The notes under the pieces are model-generated. The model was given only the letters and a program-made list of their open reading frames with translations, was not told where the DNA came from and did not search any database. A DNA stretch of 64,000 bases from Neurospora crassa OR74A (lineage: Eukaryota; Ascomycota; Sordariomycetes; Sordariales; Sordariaceae): assembly GCF_000182925.2 (NCBI RefSeq), contig NC_026501.1, positions 744,001 through 808,000 on the forward strand, read 5' to 3'. The stretch's first letter is position 1. Every line of letters starts with the position of its first letter. This document shows positions 9,839-21,847 of the stretch, in pieces. Both the position numbers and the translations under genes were made by a program.

Positions 9839-12052
9839 ATGTCTAGCTACTTGACAAACTTCTTCCCTAGCGGCGGGAAGCAGGATGGTACCAGGCCCCA
9901 GACCCCCATGAGGCCGGGCACCTCGAGCTTCGTCAACCCCGTCAGCACACCTCAGGGGAGTCCCAGCAAGAGGACCCTTCCGCCTGGCGCCAATGAGCTG
10001 CCTGCCGCCTTCGAGTCTATGAAGCTTTCAACGCCCACCAAGCTCGCGACGTCATCCAGGCCCGGCACCTCATCCAAACTCGGGACCCCAAGTGCCCTCG
10101 ACAGTCCCATCAAGCTCGGCCGTCCCCAGAGTGTGGTCACGCCTCTCTCGCCTGGAAAGAGCAACCTCAAAGACGTGGGCGACGATACCTTTGAGGACCT
10201 CACAGGCAATGGCAGTGCTGTTAGTGTCGTCCACAAGCAGGTGGACAAGAACTTGCCGAAGCCTTACCCTGTGCCCACTTCCAGGAGAAAGGAAAGGGAT
10301 CAGAACCAGGAGAACACACCACCAGTCGTAACCCGCGATCCCCGCGACCCCCGCGACCCTGCCACTGAGCCAACATACCAGCGCAGCCATGCTGCCCTCT
10401 CCCGACAGGAACTTTACCAGGCAAGAGAGCGCGCCTCACCCACGGTCAAGAGATTTAACACGTCGAGGGGCCTCACTCCCGAGGAGCGCGAGCTGCTAAA
10501 CAAACCCAATGTCAAGCGACTGGTCAACGTGACCCAGCTGTGTAAGGATCATGTCATCATGTTGCTCTTTGCTGGTGCTAATTGTTGATAGACTTCCTTG
10601 ACTACTACTTTGACCTGCTCACCTATGTCGGACAACGACAAAACCGTCTGAATGCCTTCAAGGCCGAGTTCCCGCCACCACCCGAGACCGACGAGGAGAC
10701 GTACAAGCAGATGTGGCACAAGTACGCTGGTCGGGAACGTGCTAATCTCCGCAAGCGACGAGTGAGACTGCGCCAGGGCGACTTCCAAATCCTTACCCAG
10801 GTCGGTCAAGGTGGATACGGACAGGTCTTTTTGGCCCAGAAGAAAGACACCAAGGAGGTTTGCGCGCTCAAGGTGATGAGCAAGAAGTTGCTGTTCAAGC
10901 TGGACGAGGTGCGACATGTGCTGACGGAGCGAGACATCTTGACAACCGCCAAGAGCGATTGGCTGGTACGCTTGCTGTACTCCTTCCAAGATGACAAGAA
11001 CATTTATCTTGCCATGGAGTACGTCCCGGGAGGCGACTTCCGCACCCTGTTGAACAATACTGGCGTGCTCTCAAACCGGCACGCTCGCTTCTACATTGCC
11101 GAGATGTTTTGCGCAGTCGATGCGCTTCATCAGCTGGGTTACATTCATCGCGATCTCAAGCCGGAGAACTTCCTAGTCGACTCGACCGGCCACGTCAAGC
11201 TCACCGATTTTGGCCTGGCGGCTGGTTTCCTTGCCCCTGCCAAGATCGAGTCGATGAGGATTCGCTTGGAGAAGGCATCTGAGACCTCGGTGCCGTTTGG
11301 CAAGCCGATGGACCAGCGAACCGTTGCCGAGAGAAGAGAGGGCTACCGGACCATGCGTGATCGGGATACCAACTACGCCAAGTCGATTGTTGGATCTCCA
11401 GACTACATGGCCCCGGAGGTGCTGAGGGGCGAGGAGTACGACTATACTGTCGATTACTGGAGTCTGGGCTGCATGCTGTTTGAGGCTCTGACAGGTTTCC
11501 CGCCTTTTGCCGGATCTACCGCAGACGAGACTTGGCGCAATCTCAAGCACTGGAAGGAGGTTCTCAAGCGTCCGGTCTGGGAAGATCCCAACTACTTCCT
11601 CAGCAACCGGACATGGAGCTTCATCACGACGTAAGTATAGTGTGACAAGAAAAAAAGATATGGAGCGTAGATGCTAACCAGCGTATAGTTGCATCAACTC
11701 CCGATCGCGGCGCTTCAACAACATTAAGGATATTTATGCCCACCATTACTTTGCCGAGGTCGACTGGGCCATTCTGCGCGAGACTAAGGCTCCGTTCGTG
11801 CCCGAGCTGGACTCGGAAACTGATGCCGGCTACTTTGACGACTTCAGCAACGAGGCTGACATGGCCAAGTACAAGGAGGTGCATGAGAAGCAGCAAGCGC
11901 TTGAGGGTCTGGCCGAGCGTGGCGAGGAGATGAACAAGAGCTTGTTTGTCGGATTCACCTTCCGTCATCGCAAGCCGGCGACGGATGACGGCGCGAGTCC
12001 GAGAAAGCCAATTCCATTTGAGGAGAGCAACAATTTTGGTACGATGCTGTAG
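9839..12052 (+). CDS. dbf-2: NDR-family protein kinase DBF2, 701 aa
   Basis: This Ser/Thr kinase is the terminal kinase of the septation initiation/mitotic exit (Hippo-like) pathway, acting with a MOB1 partner at spindle pole bodies and septa. Three exons (9839-10541, 10592-11630, 11689-12052) are joined by introns of 50 and 58 nt (branch GCTAAC in the second). Residues 1 to about 230 are Ser/Thr/Pro-rich. An N-terminal regulatory (MOB-binding) region follows, from VNVTQLYFLDYYFDLL to RKRR. The kinase domain has Gly loop GQGGYGQV at 306, HRDLKPEN with H420-R421-D422, DFG with D440, and an NDR-type insert between DFG and the activation segment SIVGSPDYMAPE. The C-terminal hydrophobic motif is FVGFTF, with T671 the expected upstream-kinase site. 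The ATG at 9839 follows an ATG-free leader. Confidence 0.95.
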
Positions 12053-14600
12053 AGCCAGCACCGGCAACAACAGGATGAAGAGGAGTGGCAGGAGCCATCG
12101 TCGCAAATTTTATCTCGGCATGACGAGGACGAGAGTATTTTAATTTGTGAAAATTGCGGTACGGATACATGGGATGGTCGATACCCGTTGTCGAGTAATA
12201 TGGAAAGCCCTTCGCGCCGGTCTCGGTGGACCAAGGCAGATCGTCAACAGATGTACGCAGGGAGAGAATACGACTTGCTGTAATGGTAGAGAGTACTGCA
12301 ATCGCGTTGACATGAGAAGGGATAGATTTTGTCAGAGTATCAAGGGAGGCCGGGTAGGGAGGGGGGTTATCACCATTATCTGGCTTACAACAGAAAGAGA
12401 GCATAGCAAGCAAGCAAGTGATAGGTAGCAGAGTAGGGAGTATTGCAGCAATGAAGAGCCTCCAGTTTACAAGGCTGAATGCAGTGGTGACTCGCTTCAG
12501 CCTCGAGGGTTGGTAGGACAGTAATGGACCGCGTAATCAGACGTCCGTCAGGGTACACCTAAAGCAACAATTGGGAGGCATGGGATGCTGCAAGTAAGCC
12601 TTTAGCATATCCCAAATTGGCATTGGTGCCACGAGGGCGGCAAGGTTGGAGGGAAAAGGATTCTCGGGACCGGGTCGTTGGAGTCGTCGTCAGCGTTCTC
12701 GATGTACACTACTAGCTGATAGGGCAGAAGAAAGAAAGAAAGATATGAAGGGGATATGATCTCATGGATAGACGGAACCCTGCGAAGATCCCGTCCAGGG
12801 AAGTTCAGGCGTTGAAACGCTAACACACTCCTCTTTCAGGGGGGGGGGGGGGGGGGGCGGTGTTCAGCCCTATTACGTGATGGCTGTGGACCTGCTCCAA
12901 GGCAAAACGTCCTCCACTATCAACCGCATTCTGTGCATAAACAAATACACGAAAAACCCGAGCTCGAAAACGACATGCTCCGGATGCTTCAAACACCGAC
13001 GCCCGATGATGACGAACCAGGCAGGACATTACCAGACGCAGCCACCTGAATTATTCCTGCGCAGCGTTGACCGCTGACCGAGGCTAGGATGTCTTGCGCC
13101 CGCCGTTACGGACATTCCCCAACTTATCAAACGCCACTCACCCGCATCACAGTCCTGGTGGTTGGGCTTCAAACCTCCTGGGTCCCAGCCATGACGCTCT
13201 TACACCACACCAGCTGGCATCAGAAACCTTCCATTGGATCTGTGCCAGCCGCCCCTCATCGTCTTTTTCTGGGGTCCTGGGCGGGCCCCCCTTGTTACCC
13301 TCCCGTTCCGTCCCTTCGGTCCCGAGCTTACGGCAAGGGAAGGGAAAGGGAAGTGTGAAGAGTTGAGCCCATTCATCACATACAAGGGAAAGCTGCTGAT
13401 CCCTTGGAAAAGTGGCTGTTTCGGGTAGAGGGGGGGTTACGCGTCTTCATCGAATAATGCTCTTGTCTGATGCAGTAAGTAAGCACTGTTGACAACTGAC
13501 AACCACTCAGCATCTAACTCGAACGGCTGGCATATTGGGTATCGTTTCCATCCCTCTCGGCGCCGAACTTCCTGTCTGGCGGTTTCTTTTTAGACTCTGA
13601 TGGTTTCCAGAATAGGAAATGCAAGATCTATCTGTGTGCCTTTGGCCGATCAAGTCTCGTTCGGAAGTATTACCCGTGCGCCTTCTTTTTTTTTTTTTTT
13701 TTGCGGATGTACAAGGTGGAAATCCGAGAGGGAGAGACGCGCAAGCATACCTATCTCTCTCCACTCCAATCCAATCCAATCCATCCTATCTCACTCACCC
13801 CTGCCGTTTTCGTTCTTCCCTTTCTTCAAGCTGTCTGTTCAAGTTAGGTAGTCTGAGCAGATACGAAGACATGCCCCAGAATGAAAATGATAATCGGATT
13901 CTTTCTAAAGCCAGCCTCAATTCCGATTCCGAGAAAACCTTTTTGCTCGTGGGTAAGACGCCGCGCGTCTGATCTCATGGCACATAGCTAGAGGTATGCC
14001 CGTTGTTACCGACATCTTAAGATGTTTAATGATGGAGTAAGGAGTGGCCAAGGTAAGTAGGTAGGTACCCCCGTGCCCTACGTACAGCTGGGCTTGTACC
14101 TAACATTATGCACAGTTGACTCTTTGAAGATGGATATCTGGATGTACGCGCAAGTGTATGCCTTATGTCCATGCTGTGTACCATGACACACTCACCAGCC
14201 CCATTTCATACAGCTGATGAGCCTTCCATTGGTGTTTTTCCCGCTTACAACTCGGGTTCCTTTCAGTATGTATGGTTGGCTGTGACTTGGTACTGACAGG
14301 TTTCCTCGCCCTTGAGGCGCGGTCCATGGTAAACTGTAGGCAGGGTCCCGAGACATGTTGGTCCGATGTATAAAGCGGCTCGGCTGTGCTACTCTCTACG
14401 AGCCCGTATTATATGTATATATATGTCGAGGATGCTCTATTACTTCCGTTTGCGTACCTTGGCTTTTCCTTGTTTCAGACCAGCCTCACGTTCTTCTCAT
14501 TCATCTTCAAGATTCTCTCTATAAACACTACTCACATATATTCCTCTATCCTTCACAGCGCACAACCATCAGTCAACCACTCAGCAAAGACCAAAACAAA
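12053..14600. other. Intergenic, 2.5 kb
   Basis: This holds the dbf-2 3' flank and the promoter of the CFEM-like gene. It contains a G19 tract at 12839-12857, a T18 tract near 13687, and TAGG-type tetramer repeats (about 14055-14066). Short frames exist in all phases, none with domain signal. Bases 14400-14600 have a TATATGTATATATATG element and a CA-rich leader ending AAAACAAAATGG at the next start. Confidence 0.5.
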
Positions 14601-15674
14601 ATGGAACGACATCAACTCCGTCCCCAAATCCTCACCTACACCTCCTTGGCCCTCCTAGGCATGCTCGGCCGTACCAACGCCTGGTGGGGTGCCGGAGCCC
14701 CCGAGTGCGCAGTAAGTTCCCCCCCCCCCCCCTCTCCTCTTTCTCCCCTCCTCTTTCACCACTCAGGTAAGGTACCTAACGCTTCACACCGACAGCAATC
14801 CTGTCTCTCCTCAGCCTGGTCCGCCGCCAGCACCACCTCCTGGCCCGCCCCAACAGATTGGTGCGCGTCCGGCGACTCCTCCTCCGACATCCAATCCCGC
14901 AAGGACGCCGCCTCCTCCTGTCTCGTGTCCGCCTGCTCCGCCACGCCCACCGTTCACTCCTCCTACTCCTCTCTCTCTTCCTCTCTTTGCGCCCAATACT
15001 CCTCTTGCTCCTCCGCCGGCTCTACAGGCGTTTACACCGTCTCTCTCCCTGCTTTCACAGGCGCCTGGGACGGCGGTCACGATGGCGGCGGTCCCATTGG
15101 CGGCTGGTGGCAGGGCGGCGGCCACGGAGGAGGAGGAGGACCGACGGGGACAGGGACAGGACAATGGGGTCCTCACCATGGCTGGGCCGGTACCGCTACT
15201 TGGACTGGTGGCGTGTATACCGTCACGGGATGCGAATGGGATGGGTCCCCCTGGGCCGGTGGGCCGTGGGGATGGGGTCACCGACACGGTGGTGGTGATG
15301 GTGATTATGGTAATGGCCAAGCTAATGGGCCTTGGGGAATTTGGGGCGCGGGATGGACTTTGACGAGCACGGGGACGGAGACCGTCACGGCCGTGCAGAC
15401 CATCACGAGGGATGCGACGGGTGGGGATGGGAGTGTGACGAAGGTGATGGAGCTCACGACGAGCACGGGGTTGGCGACGGTTGGGTATGCGGTGAATGAG
15501 GAGAGTAAGGAGGAGGCGACGACGGTGTTGGGGGTTGTGCAGGCTGCGGCTAGTACGACTGGGAGTGGTGGTAGCAGCGGTGCGGCGAGCGTTGGTGGTG
15601 CTGGTGCGGGTATGGGAGTCAAGGTTGGGGCGGCGGTGTTGGGGGGTGTGGTGGTGGTTGTTGGGTTGCTTTGA
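14601..15674 (+). CDS. CFEM-like GPI-anchored cell-wall protein, 329 aa
   Basis: This is a secreted, probably GPI-anchored surface protein. Exons 14601-14711 and 14796-15674 flank an 84-nt intron (GTAAGT ... CCTAAC ... GACAG). The intron is a multiple of three without a stop, so the frame runs through it. The signal peptide is residues 1 to about 27 (ending GRTNA). PECAQSC at 34-40 starts a Cys-rich domain with later DWC, SCLVSAC and LCAQYSSC, an eight-Cys spacing close to CFEM. Next comes a Gly/Trp/His-rich repeat region (GGWWQGGGHGGG, WAGGPWGWGH), then a Ser/Thr/Ala-rich stalk. The C-terminus is a hydrophobic GPI signal (GAAVLGGVVVVVGLL). CFEM proteins can bind haem or act in adhesion; which applies here is unknown. 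Confidence 0.78.
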   Translation: MERHQLRPQILTYTSLALLGMLGRTNAWWGAGAPECAVSSPPPPSPLSPLLFHHSGKVPNASHRQQSCLSSAWSAASTTSWPAPTDWCASGDSSSDIQSRKDAASSCLVSACSATPTVHSSYSSLSSSLCAQYSSCSSAGSTGVYTVSLPAFTGAWDGGHDGGGPIGGWWQGGGHGGGGGPTGTGTGQWGPHHGWAGTATWTGGVYTVTGCEWDGSPWAGGPWGWGHRHGGGDGDYGNGQANGPWGIWGAGWTLTSTGTETVTAVQTITRDATGGDGSVTKVMELTTSTGLATVGYAVNEESKEEATTVLGVVQAAASTTGSGGSSGAASVGGAGAGMGVKVGAAVLGGVVVVVGLL

Positions 15675-16352
15675 TTTGGAGAGAGGGATGAGGTCAGGTT
15701 TGGGGTTGCAGGTTGTGTCTGAAGTTCAGTATCTTATTGTCGCTGTTTGCGTCGGAATGTTTGGGAACAAGATGGCAAGGGATTATTGGAGTTTGGTGAT
15801 ATGATGCTTGTGGAGGATACTTTCGAGAACCCCTTGGTATGGGAAAAAGCTTATTGTTATCAAGGAAGTGTTTTGATGATTTTGGTCCCCTCCTTTATTT
15901 ATGTTCAGCTTGTTTGTCGCTGCCCCTGAACGAGATACCATTTATCTGATGCTTACTACCGCTTGCTAACATTGTCGTTCGAGGCCCACCACCTGTTCAA
16001 CGTGCTGTATCTATTCCCATCCAAGTGGGGCATGCTCTCTTCTATTCTTCTTCCGGCAAGCGTCTTCTTGCTGCGGATGGTTTGTATTCGACCTACTGAC
16101 TACTACTACTCATGTCATTTGACAGACAGCTTTGGGGGCTGTGTAAGTACTAAGCCTACCTATTGGGACCTCCTCGATTCCGTTTATGCTACGTTGGGCA
16201 GACACTCGCCAATCCACACTGCAAGTTTATAAAGGCTATCTTCTTCTCATCAACTATTTCTTTCCTTCTTCAGATGCACTCGTTGTCTGACATAGAAGGT
16301 CACCAGAACAAAACGTCGACATTGATAAAGTCAAGCTCTCGATTAAAGAAAG
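15675..16352. other. Intergenic, 0.7 kb
   Basis: This is the 3' flank of the CFEM-like gene and upstream sequence of the HET pseudogene. No motif, repeat or plausible gene was seen. Confidence 0.5.
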
Positions 16353-18648
16353 ATGGAACACCAGCTTGGAGAACAATGTCGCCTCTTTCCAGCGTCTTTC
16401 TGGCTCGCACCATACTCCGAGGTCGACCTGGTGGTGAATGTAAAGGAGTTGGAAGCAGAGGCCGGAAAGGACTGTCATTTCTGCCAATTCCTTGCTGCGT
16501 GGCGAATGAAAGGCGACATCTCGGAACTTTGCTCATACAAAATCATAAAGCATGATTGGAGTATACCTCTCGGCGGTCCCCGCGGCTTGATATATTTCGG
16601 GTTAAGTCTCGAGATAAGAGACCCTTGGCCTCAATTTCTCGATGAGGGCGAGGATCTACATAGTACACTAGGTGCTAAGTTGTGTTGTGACATGATATTC
16701 GTTAAGGATGGTTCTCAAGCGCATATACATACCTATCTACGACAGAATTGATTGAGTGGCGGCGTCAGAACACCTCACAAAAATTGTGGAACTCTGTTCA
16801 GCCCAGTATGCTTGTCTGCACACTTTGGCGAAGCAGCTACTAGGTAAGCGTAGATGTTAATCTTCAAACTTTACGTTTCTAGGTAGCTGACAGTGACTGT
16901 AGAAGCTACCCGTATCAGCTCCGCTTCGACGTGACGCACTCACTTATCTGGCTTCGAGACACAGAGAAGGAAAGCCCTGGAAGAAGTCCCTCTGGGTCCT
17001 ACGAGGCTATGGAATATAGCGTGGCACTCATGAAGATGTGGATTAGTAGATGCGAGCAGAAACATGGAGACGCTTGCCGCGCAGCGTTGACCGCTCAGGA
17101 CTTCATACCCACCAGACTTCTTGATCTCCGAGCATTCGAATGTCGCAAGCCATTTACTTCCAGAGACGACATCAAGATTTACGACAAGACGCACTAAACT
17201 ACAATGACAGACAGCCGTCGTATCTGACTTTAAGTCACTGTTGGGGACCCCCTGAAAAACGCCCTGCGACTACAACGAGGGCAAGCTTGGTGGCGAATAA
17301 GAATAGGATCCTATTCTCAAGTCTGCCAAAAACTTTTCAAGATGCGGTCGAAATTACACGGAGATTGGGACAGAGGTACCTCTGGATTGATTCGCTCTGC
17401 ATCATACAAGATGATGAAGCAGACTGGGCGCACGAGGCATCGCTAATGGCCAAAGTATACACCCATTCTTATTGTACTCTGGCGGCTCTTAGCTCCAGCG
17501 ACAGTAGCCAGGGGCTCAATATGGTACGGCCGGATTTCCTCCTGAACCACGAGATACGTGGCAACCAAAACGACCAGTATCGGGTGCAAGCATGGAAGGG
17601 AACAAGGTCAGGGTGGTCGGGAGAATATTACACTTCAAGAGATCGGAGCCCTCTTCGATACCGAGCTTGGACGCTCCAGGAACGGGAACTGTCAACTAGA
17701 ACCATACATTTCGGACATCAGCAACTACTATGGGAGTGCATGGAGGGAAAAGCATGCACCCAACACCCTTGGCCCTTGTTCGATCGAGGCCAAATGACAT
17801 TGAGGAAGGCAGTGGCAAGTACGTCCGAGATCGTGGTGTATCGACCAAAGGAAATGCGAATGAAATGGCAAAACCTTGTCGAGGAGTACTCTGGCCGATC
17901 ATTGACAATTTCAACCGACAAGCTCATTGCCCTCTCTGGAATCGCACAGTCCTATCAGGTTCTCTTTCTAACGCAAAGTACGTGGCTGGACTCTGGAGCA
18001 CCCATATGCCCCAATGTCTGCTCTGGGCCAGTCCTGACAGATCCGCCAGGCGAGCTTCAGAAGAGTACATTGCACCAAGCTGGTCTTGGGCATCGTTAAA
18101 CAGCTCCTCCTCCTCCATCAAGTTCTTACCAGAGTTGTTTTTTCAACCCGACAACGGGTTTCCTGAAGTCGAAGACATGAAGGGATCACCAAAGCATACC
18201 TAACGATACTTATGGCGCTCTTACCGACGCCACTTTGACACCGCGTAATGCTCTGCTTGTGCATTTCGATTCTGGGATCAAACGTCTCGACGAGGTTTCG
18301 GGTTTCAACGGAGGGCCTGAAGAGGAAGATAGGAACCTAGGAGTCCTGACTATGCATGACGTTGCTGCTGGGTTGGCTTACCTTGATGATTCGGATGAGC
18401 TGCTTCATGGGACGGGAGAACTGGTGTGCTTGGTAATTGGCATCGAGGATGTCAGCGGTGACACCAGGAAAACACCTATGGGGCATCGTTTTGCAGGAGG
18501 ATGGGATTTTTGCCTCGAAGGACTACTTCTGAGAAGGGTTGTACAAGATGATGCCTCTACATGTACATATCGTCGGGTTGGCATTGCTCGGTACATCCCA
18601 GAACATTTCAAAGTGGGCCTGGAACCAGAAAGGATAACTCTGATATAA
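16353..18648 (+). pseudogene. HET-domain (heterokaryon incompatibility) gene, apparently broken
   Basis: The sequence encodes a typical fungal HET-domain protein of about 700 residues, the class that triggers cell death on fusion of unlike strains. An N-terminal region has CHFCQFL and a LPLGGPRG-like segment. The HET domain is clear: PTRLLDL, YLTLSHCWG, LPKTFQDAVEITRRLGQRYL, WIDSLCIIQDD, EASLMAKVYTHSYCTLAA, and RAWTLQERELSTRTIHFG. Then follow PSWSWASLN and a C-terminal IPNDTYGALTDATL segment ending near 18648. One or more introns probably lie between 16.67 and 16.90 kb. Beyond these, at least three reading-frame changes are too closely spaced to be introns, so it is most likely an inactivated allele or paralogue; sequencing error is the alternative. 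Confidence 0.8.
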
Positions 18649-19807
18649 CACACGGGAATATGATAGCAAGTAGGATATATAGGAGGACACATACTTGATG
18701 AGGTCCTGCTTGATGTTGCTTTTGCAGTTCCCTAACAACGGCTTGTTACCAGGCAAATTAGGAATACCCAACGTTCGCGCAACATTAACTTGGCTTAGTC
18801 TACCTTGACATATCACACCTCGACACCAACTCACTGTCTTCAAACAATATCAAATGATACTATGAGTATCCCAAAATATGCCTACTGCGTACTTTGAGCC
18901 TCTAGCACCTTGTCGCCCCAGACATAGCGCACGACAAATGTGAAAGCTACAACCAGAGCTAACCACCTTCCGAATGGAGAACAAACCGAACACGTCACAA
19001 TGATTACATCATACACAAGGTAAAGTATCCTCCATCACTCACCCAAGGTATTAGTATGTTTATACCTTACCTTTGAACCCAACTAACCGGCACTTCCTGG
19101 GTGTAAGAAATCCCAATAGACTGTGGCCATATGTTTGTAGGTTATTGTAACCCTTTTCACGGTTCTGTTACGGCTTTTGCGAGCCATGAACGAGCGGTAT
19201 ATCAAGGTATTTGACCGCTTGAATGGCTACCTACATACTGTCTTGCTCACGGTGTCTAGGGGCAAAAGTATCTAGAGTCCGTCGCGGAGGAGGTGCCGGG
19301 TAGGTAGCGCTAGGGCAAATTGAGTGGAAGGAAGTAAGGCACGAGGCGGTAGGCAGTAGGCGATATGGGAGTATGATGCCCCCTAAATTGCGGAGGTCTA
19401 GTTGGTTAAAGTGTGCCTCAAGCGTTGCAAGTCATTCTCGGCTCTTTGGAAGCTAGACTTCTTTTCGGGGCTGGGTTGTTTTTCGCGAGTGTCGTTGTTT
19501 AGGTGTTTTGTTTATTTTGTTTTGTTTTGTTTTGGTGTTGGCGTGACATGGTGCCTTTCTCTATACGCTGTGATCCACCAAAACCGCTATACGTACAGTG
19601 CTGCAGGGCGCTCTTGGCACACTAATAGTAGAATAGGTAGAGGTAGGTACCCAGACTATGGTAGTGACGACGAGTTGACGACAACACGCCATTTTGGAAA
19701 CGCGACCTATCGTTGTGATCTTTCCCCGACACAAAACCATCACAATCACCTAAACAACCTCAACTTATCACATCTGCCCACGGAAACAACAACTTTAAGA
19801 AATCACT
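18649..19807. other. Intergenic, 1.2 kb
   Basis: This lies between the HET pseudogene and the first orphan paralogue. It contains TTTTG repeats (about 19500-19540) and TAGG-like steps (19625-19650). No gene, RNA or element was recognised. Confidence 0.5.
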
Positions 19808-20911
19808 ATGCCTCCTCCCAGGCGCGGCGCGGATTTGTCCCTCTGGGACTGCTTCCAAATCGCCGACCAAGAACGCGTCAGGGGCTTCGCGGACCAATAT
19901 TACTCGCCCAACTACGTGGAAGAATATGAGTGGAACCAATTCAACCCCGATTACTTCTCCGGTCCTGCGTTCCAGTCGCTCCCCCTTGAGGAGCAGTTCC
20001 GCCATTTTCCTAAAGGCATCGTGGAAAATGTGGATAATTACCTCGACGGCAGAGCCTTGGACAAGATGCTGGCTTATATGGGCGAGTCCAGGGATGATAG
20101 ATACGTGGACTGGCTGGTTGATCATCAGCGCGAGGCATGGCATGTTGCGAAGCGGTTCAATTTGAGACTAGAATCAAGGAGGTCCGAGCTGGAGAGGGAG
20201 TTGGGGGAGGGGGAGGTGGAAAGGATAAGGGGGGCGATGCGGGCGGCAAGAGAGAGGCAGAAGGTAGTAGAGAGAGAGAGGAGAGAAAGGAAACTTAGGG
20301 AAGGACGGAGGGAATTGGCAAAGCAGCGGGCGGAGGAACGGCAAAAAAAGCTACGAGAGGAGGAAGAGATACGGAAACAAGCCAAGGCTAAAGAAATGAG
20401 AGTTCGCCGGGAGCTCGTTGGAGACTTGAACAGCGGGGCTTGGACTTTGAGGGAACAAATTGCAAGGTTCGCGAAAGGCGACGAGTCTGTGACTATTGGG
20501 GAGTGTGAGGCACTCATCGCCCAGATTGGGCGGTTCATCCGGCTCTTTACGCGGCGTCTAAAGGCGCACGTTGCGTCGCAGATGGGGGAAGTCAGCTGGA
20601 GGGTGGTATGGGCAGCGGTCGGCGGTGTTATCAGCGTGCTCGAGCTGATCTACTTTGACGATGTCACGGAAATCCAAAGAACCTCATACGTGGAATGGAG
20701 GAATCCAAATGTCCTGTTCCACGTTGCGACGAGCGGTGCTAGGGAAGATTGGGGTTCTTTACTGCGCAGCCTGTTGTTTCAAACCGGAATCAACCACATA
20801 ATGCAATGGGTCCGCGCGAGAGATGACATCCGCGAGAGATTGAGAGCAGTGCTTGTGAACATGGATAGGCATGGAATGAGTGGCGCGAGGGAGATGGCGA
20901 ATGAAATTTGA
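19808..20911 (+). CDS. Orphan paralogue A, 367 aa, unrecognised family
   Basis: This is a single-exon gene with its start at the first ATG after a CAACTT/CATCACC-type leader (CACTATGCC). I do not recognise the family. Residues about 15-85 form module 1 (VRGFADQYYSPNYVEEY, EEQFRHFPKGIVENVDNYL, LDKMLAYM). Residues about 95-120 are module 2 (QREAWHVAKRFN, RRSELE). A long, very charged Arg/Glu coiled coil (about 115-195) follows. The C-terminal part (about 200-367) looks globular (VSWRVVWAAVGGVISVLELIYFDD and later). Module 1 is shared with the gene ending at 22973, and module 2 with the gene at 21107-21847. No signal peptide or clear membrane anchor. Intracellular; function unknown. Confidence 0.75.
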   Translation: MPPPRRGADLSLWDCFQIADQERVRGFADQYYSPNYVEEYEWNQFNPDYFSGPAFQSLPLEEQFRHFPKGIVENVDNYLDGRALDKMLAYMGESRDDRYVDWLVDHQREAWHVAKRFNLRLESRRSELERELGEGEVERIRGAMRAARERQKVVERERRERKLREGRRELAKQRAEERQKKLREEEEIRKQAKAKEMRVRRELVGDLNSGAWTLREQIARFAKGDESVTIGECEALIAQIGRFIRLFTRRLKAHVASQMGEVSWRVVWAAVGGVISVLELIYFDDVTEIQRTSYVEWRNPNVLFHVATSGAREDWGSLLRSLLFQTGINHIMQWVRARDDIRERLRAVLVNMDRHGMSGAREMANEI

Positions 20912-21106
20912 AAACTCAATGCGACTTGAGAGATGTGGAAGAGGATATGTGTCTGCTTGGAACCCTCACAAAAAGAACCTGAGTTCTTGTTCAGTCCTTT
21001 ACACTCAAAATTCGTATACTGTTTCCATGTCCTGGAGCTGCTTCCTTCCTCCCACGTAACAAGTCCTCCTGTTCTCTGGTGTCGTTGCTTTCTTTCGCAA
21101 GATGGT

Positions 21107-21847
21107 TCACTCGCGGTTACTTTGACAAACTCCCAGCGGCAGCACGTACTTGTTGATCCACTCCATCTCTTCATCGCTAAACTCGCGGGTAGAGTCGTTT
21201 CCGTTCCAAGTGGGTGAATTCAGACGGTCAACGACATCCTGGACGTCGATGATGTAAAGGTCTCTCCCTCTGTAAATGCTCACAGTCTTCCTGGCTGGAA
21301 CCTCGGACATGCCGCGGGCCGCCTTATCCTCAACCAGCTTTGTAAGTTCCCACTTGCGCCTGATAACATGATTGTTGAACCGCCTAGCAATTGTCCAACC
21401 CAGACTTTGATCGGAAGGAACGGCAGAGGCAAGCATGTCAAGGACTGCGAAGGGGGGTAAATGAGAGAGCATCAAGGACACAGTGGTCGTGGACAGATGT
21501 CTAAGTGAAGCAGATCTGGCGAAGGGACCCGGGAGTGAGTTGAGACCCTCAACGTCGTTGTTTCTCATACACTCGAGCTTCCGTGGGATAATGAACTCGT
21601 TGAAACGCTCAGCGATCTTCCAAGCTTGAGATTGATCATTCGAGGCTGCAGATGTCAAGATGTCGATGACCACCGAGAGGGGTAGATAAGAGAGTATGAA
21701 TCTGAGGTCTTCGGTCGCAATGTGGCTTTCTGGGCTCATTTTGACGGGTTTTGGGAGGGCCGCGAGCTGTTCAGATGCGAACTGGTTGGCGCCAGAATCT
21801 GCAGAGGAGGCTCGACGCCGCTTGCGAGGGACCACGGGCGAAGTCAT
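21107..21847 (-). CDS. Orphan paralogue B, 246 aa, duplicated module
   Basis: This is a single-exon gene with ATG at 21847, convergent with paralogue A (195 bp between stops). It opens with a basic, nuclear-localisation-like PRKRRR. It contains the module-2 unit twice: about residues 42-95 (LSVVIDILTSAASNDQSQAW, KIAERFN, PRKLE) and about 110-165 (FAVLDMLASAVPSDQSLGW, TIARRFN, RRKWEL). The C-terminal about 80 residues end in EEMEWINKYVLPLG. The repeated pattern is a hydrophobic helix, DQS, W-x-IA-x-RFN, then RK-x-E. It is unrecognised; it could be a helical protein-interaction unit. Confidence 0.7.
   Translation of the reverse strand: MTSPVVPRKRRRASSADSGANQFASEQLAALPKPVKMSPESHIATEDLRFILSYLPLSVVIDILTSAASNDQSQAWKIAERFNEFIIPRKLECMRNNDVEGLNSLPGPFARSASLRHLSTTTVSLMLSHLPPFAVLDMLASAVPSDQSLGWTIARRFNNHVIRRKWELTKLVEDKAARGMSEVPARKTVSIYRGRDLYIIDVQDVVDRLNSPTWNGNDSTREFSDEEMEWINKYVLPLGVCQSNRE

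Noticed and set aside
14811-15320. Minus and alternative frames within the CFEM-like gene
   Set aside because: By-products of GC-rich, Gly-coding repeats; the spliced plus frame has a signal peptide, Cys domain and GPI signal.
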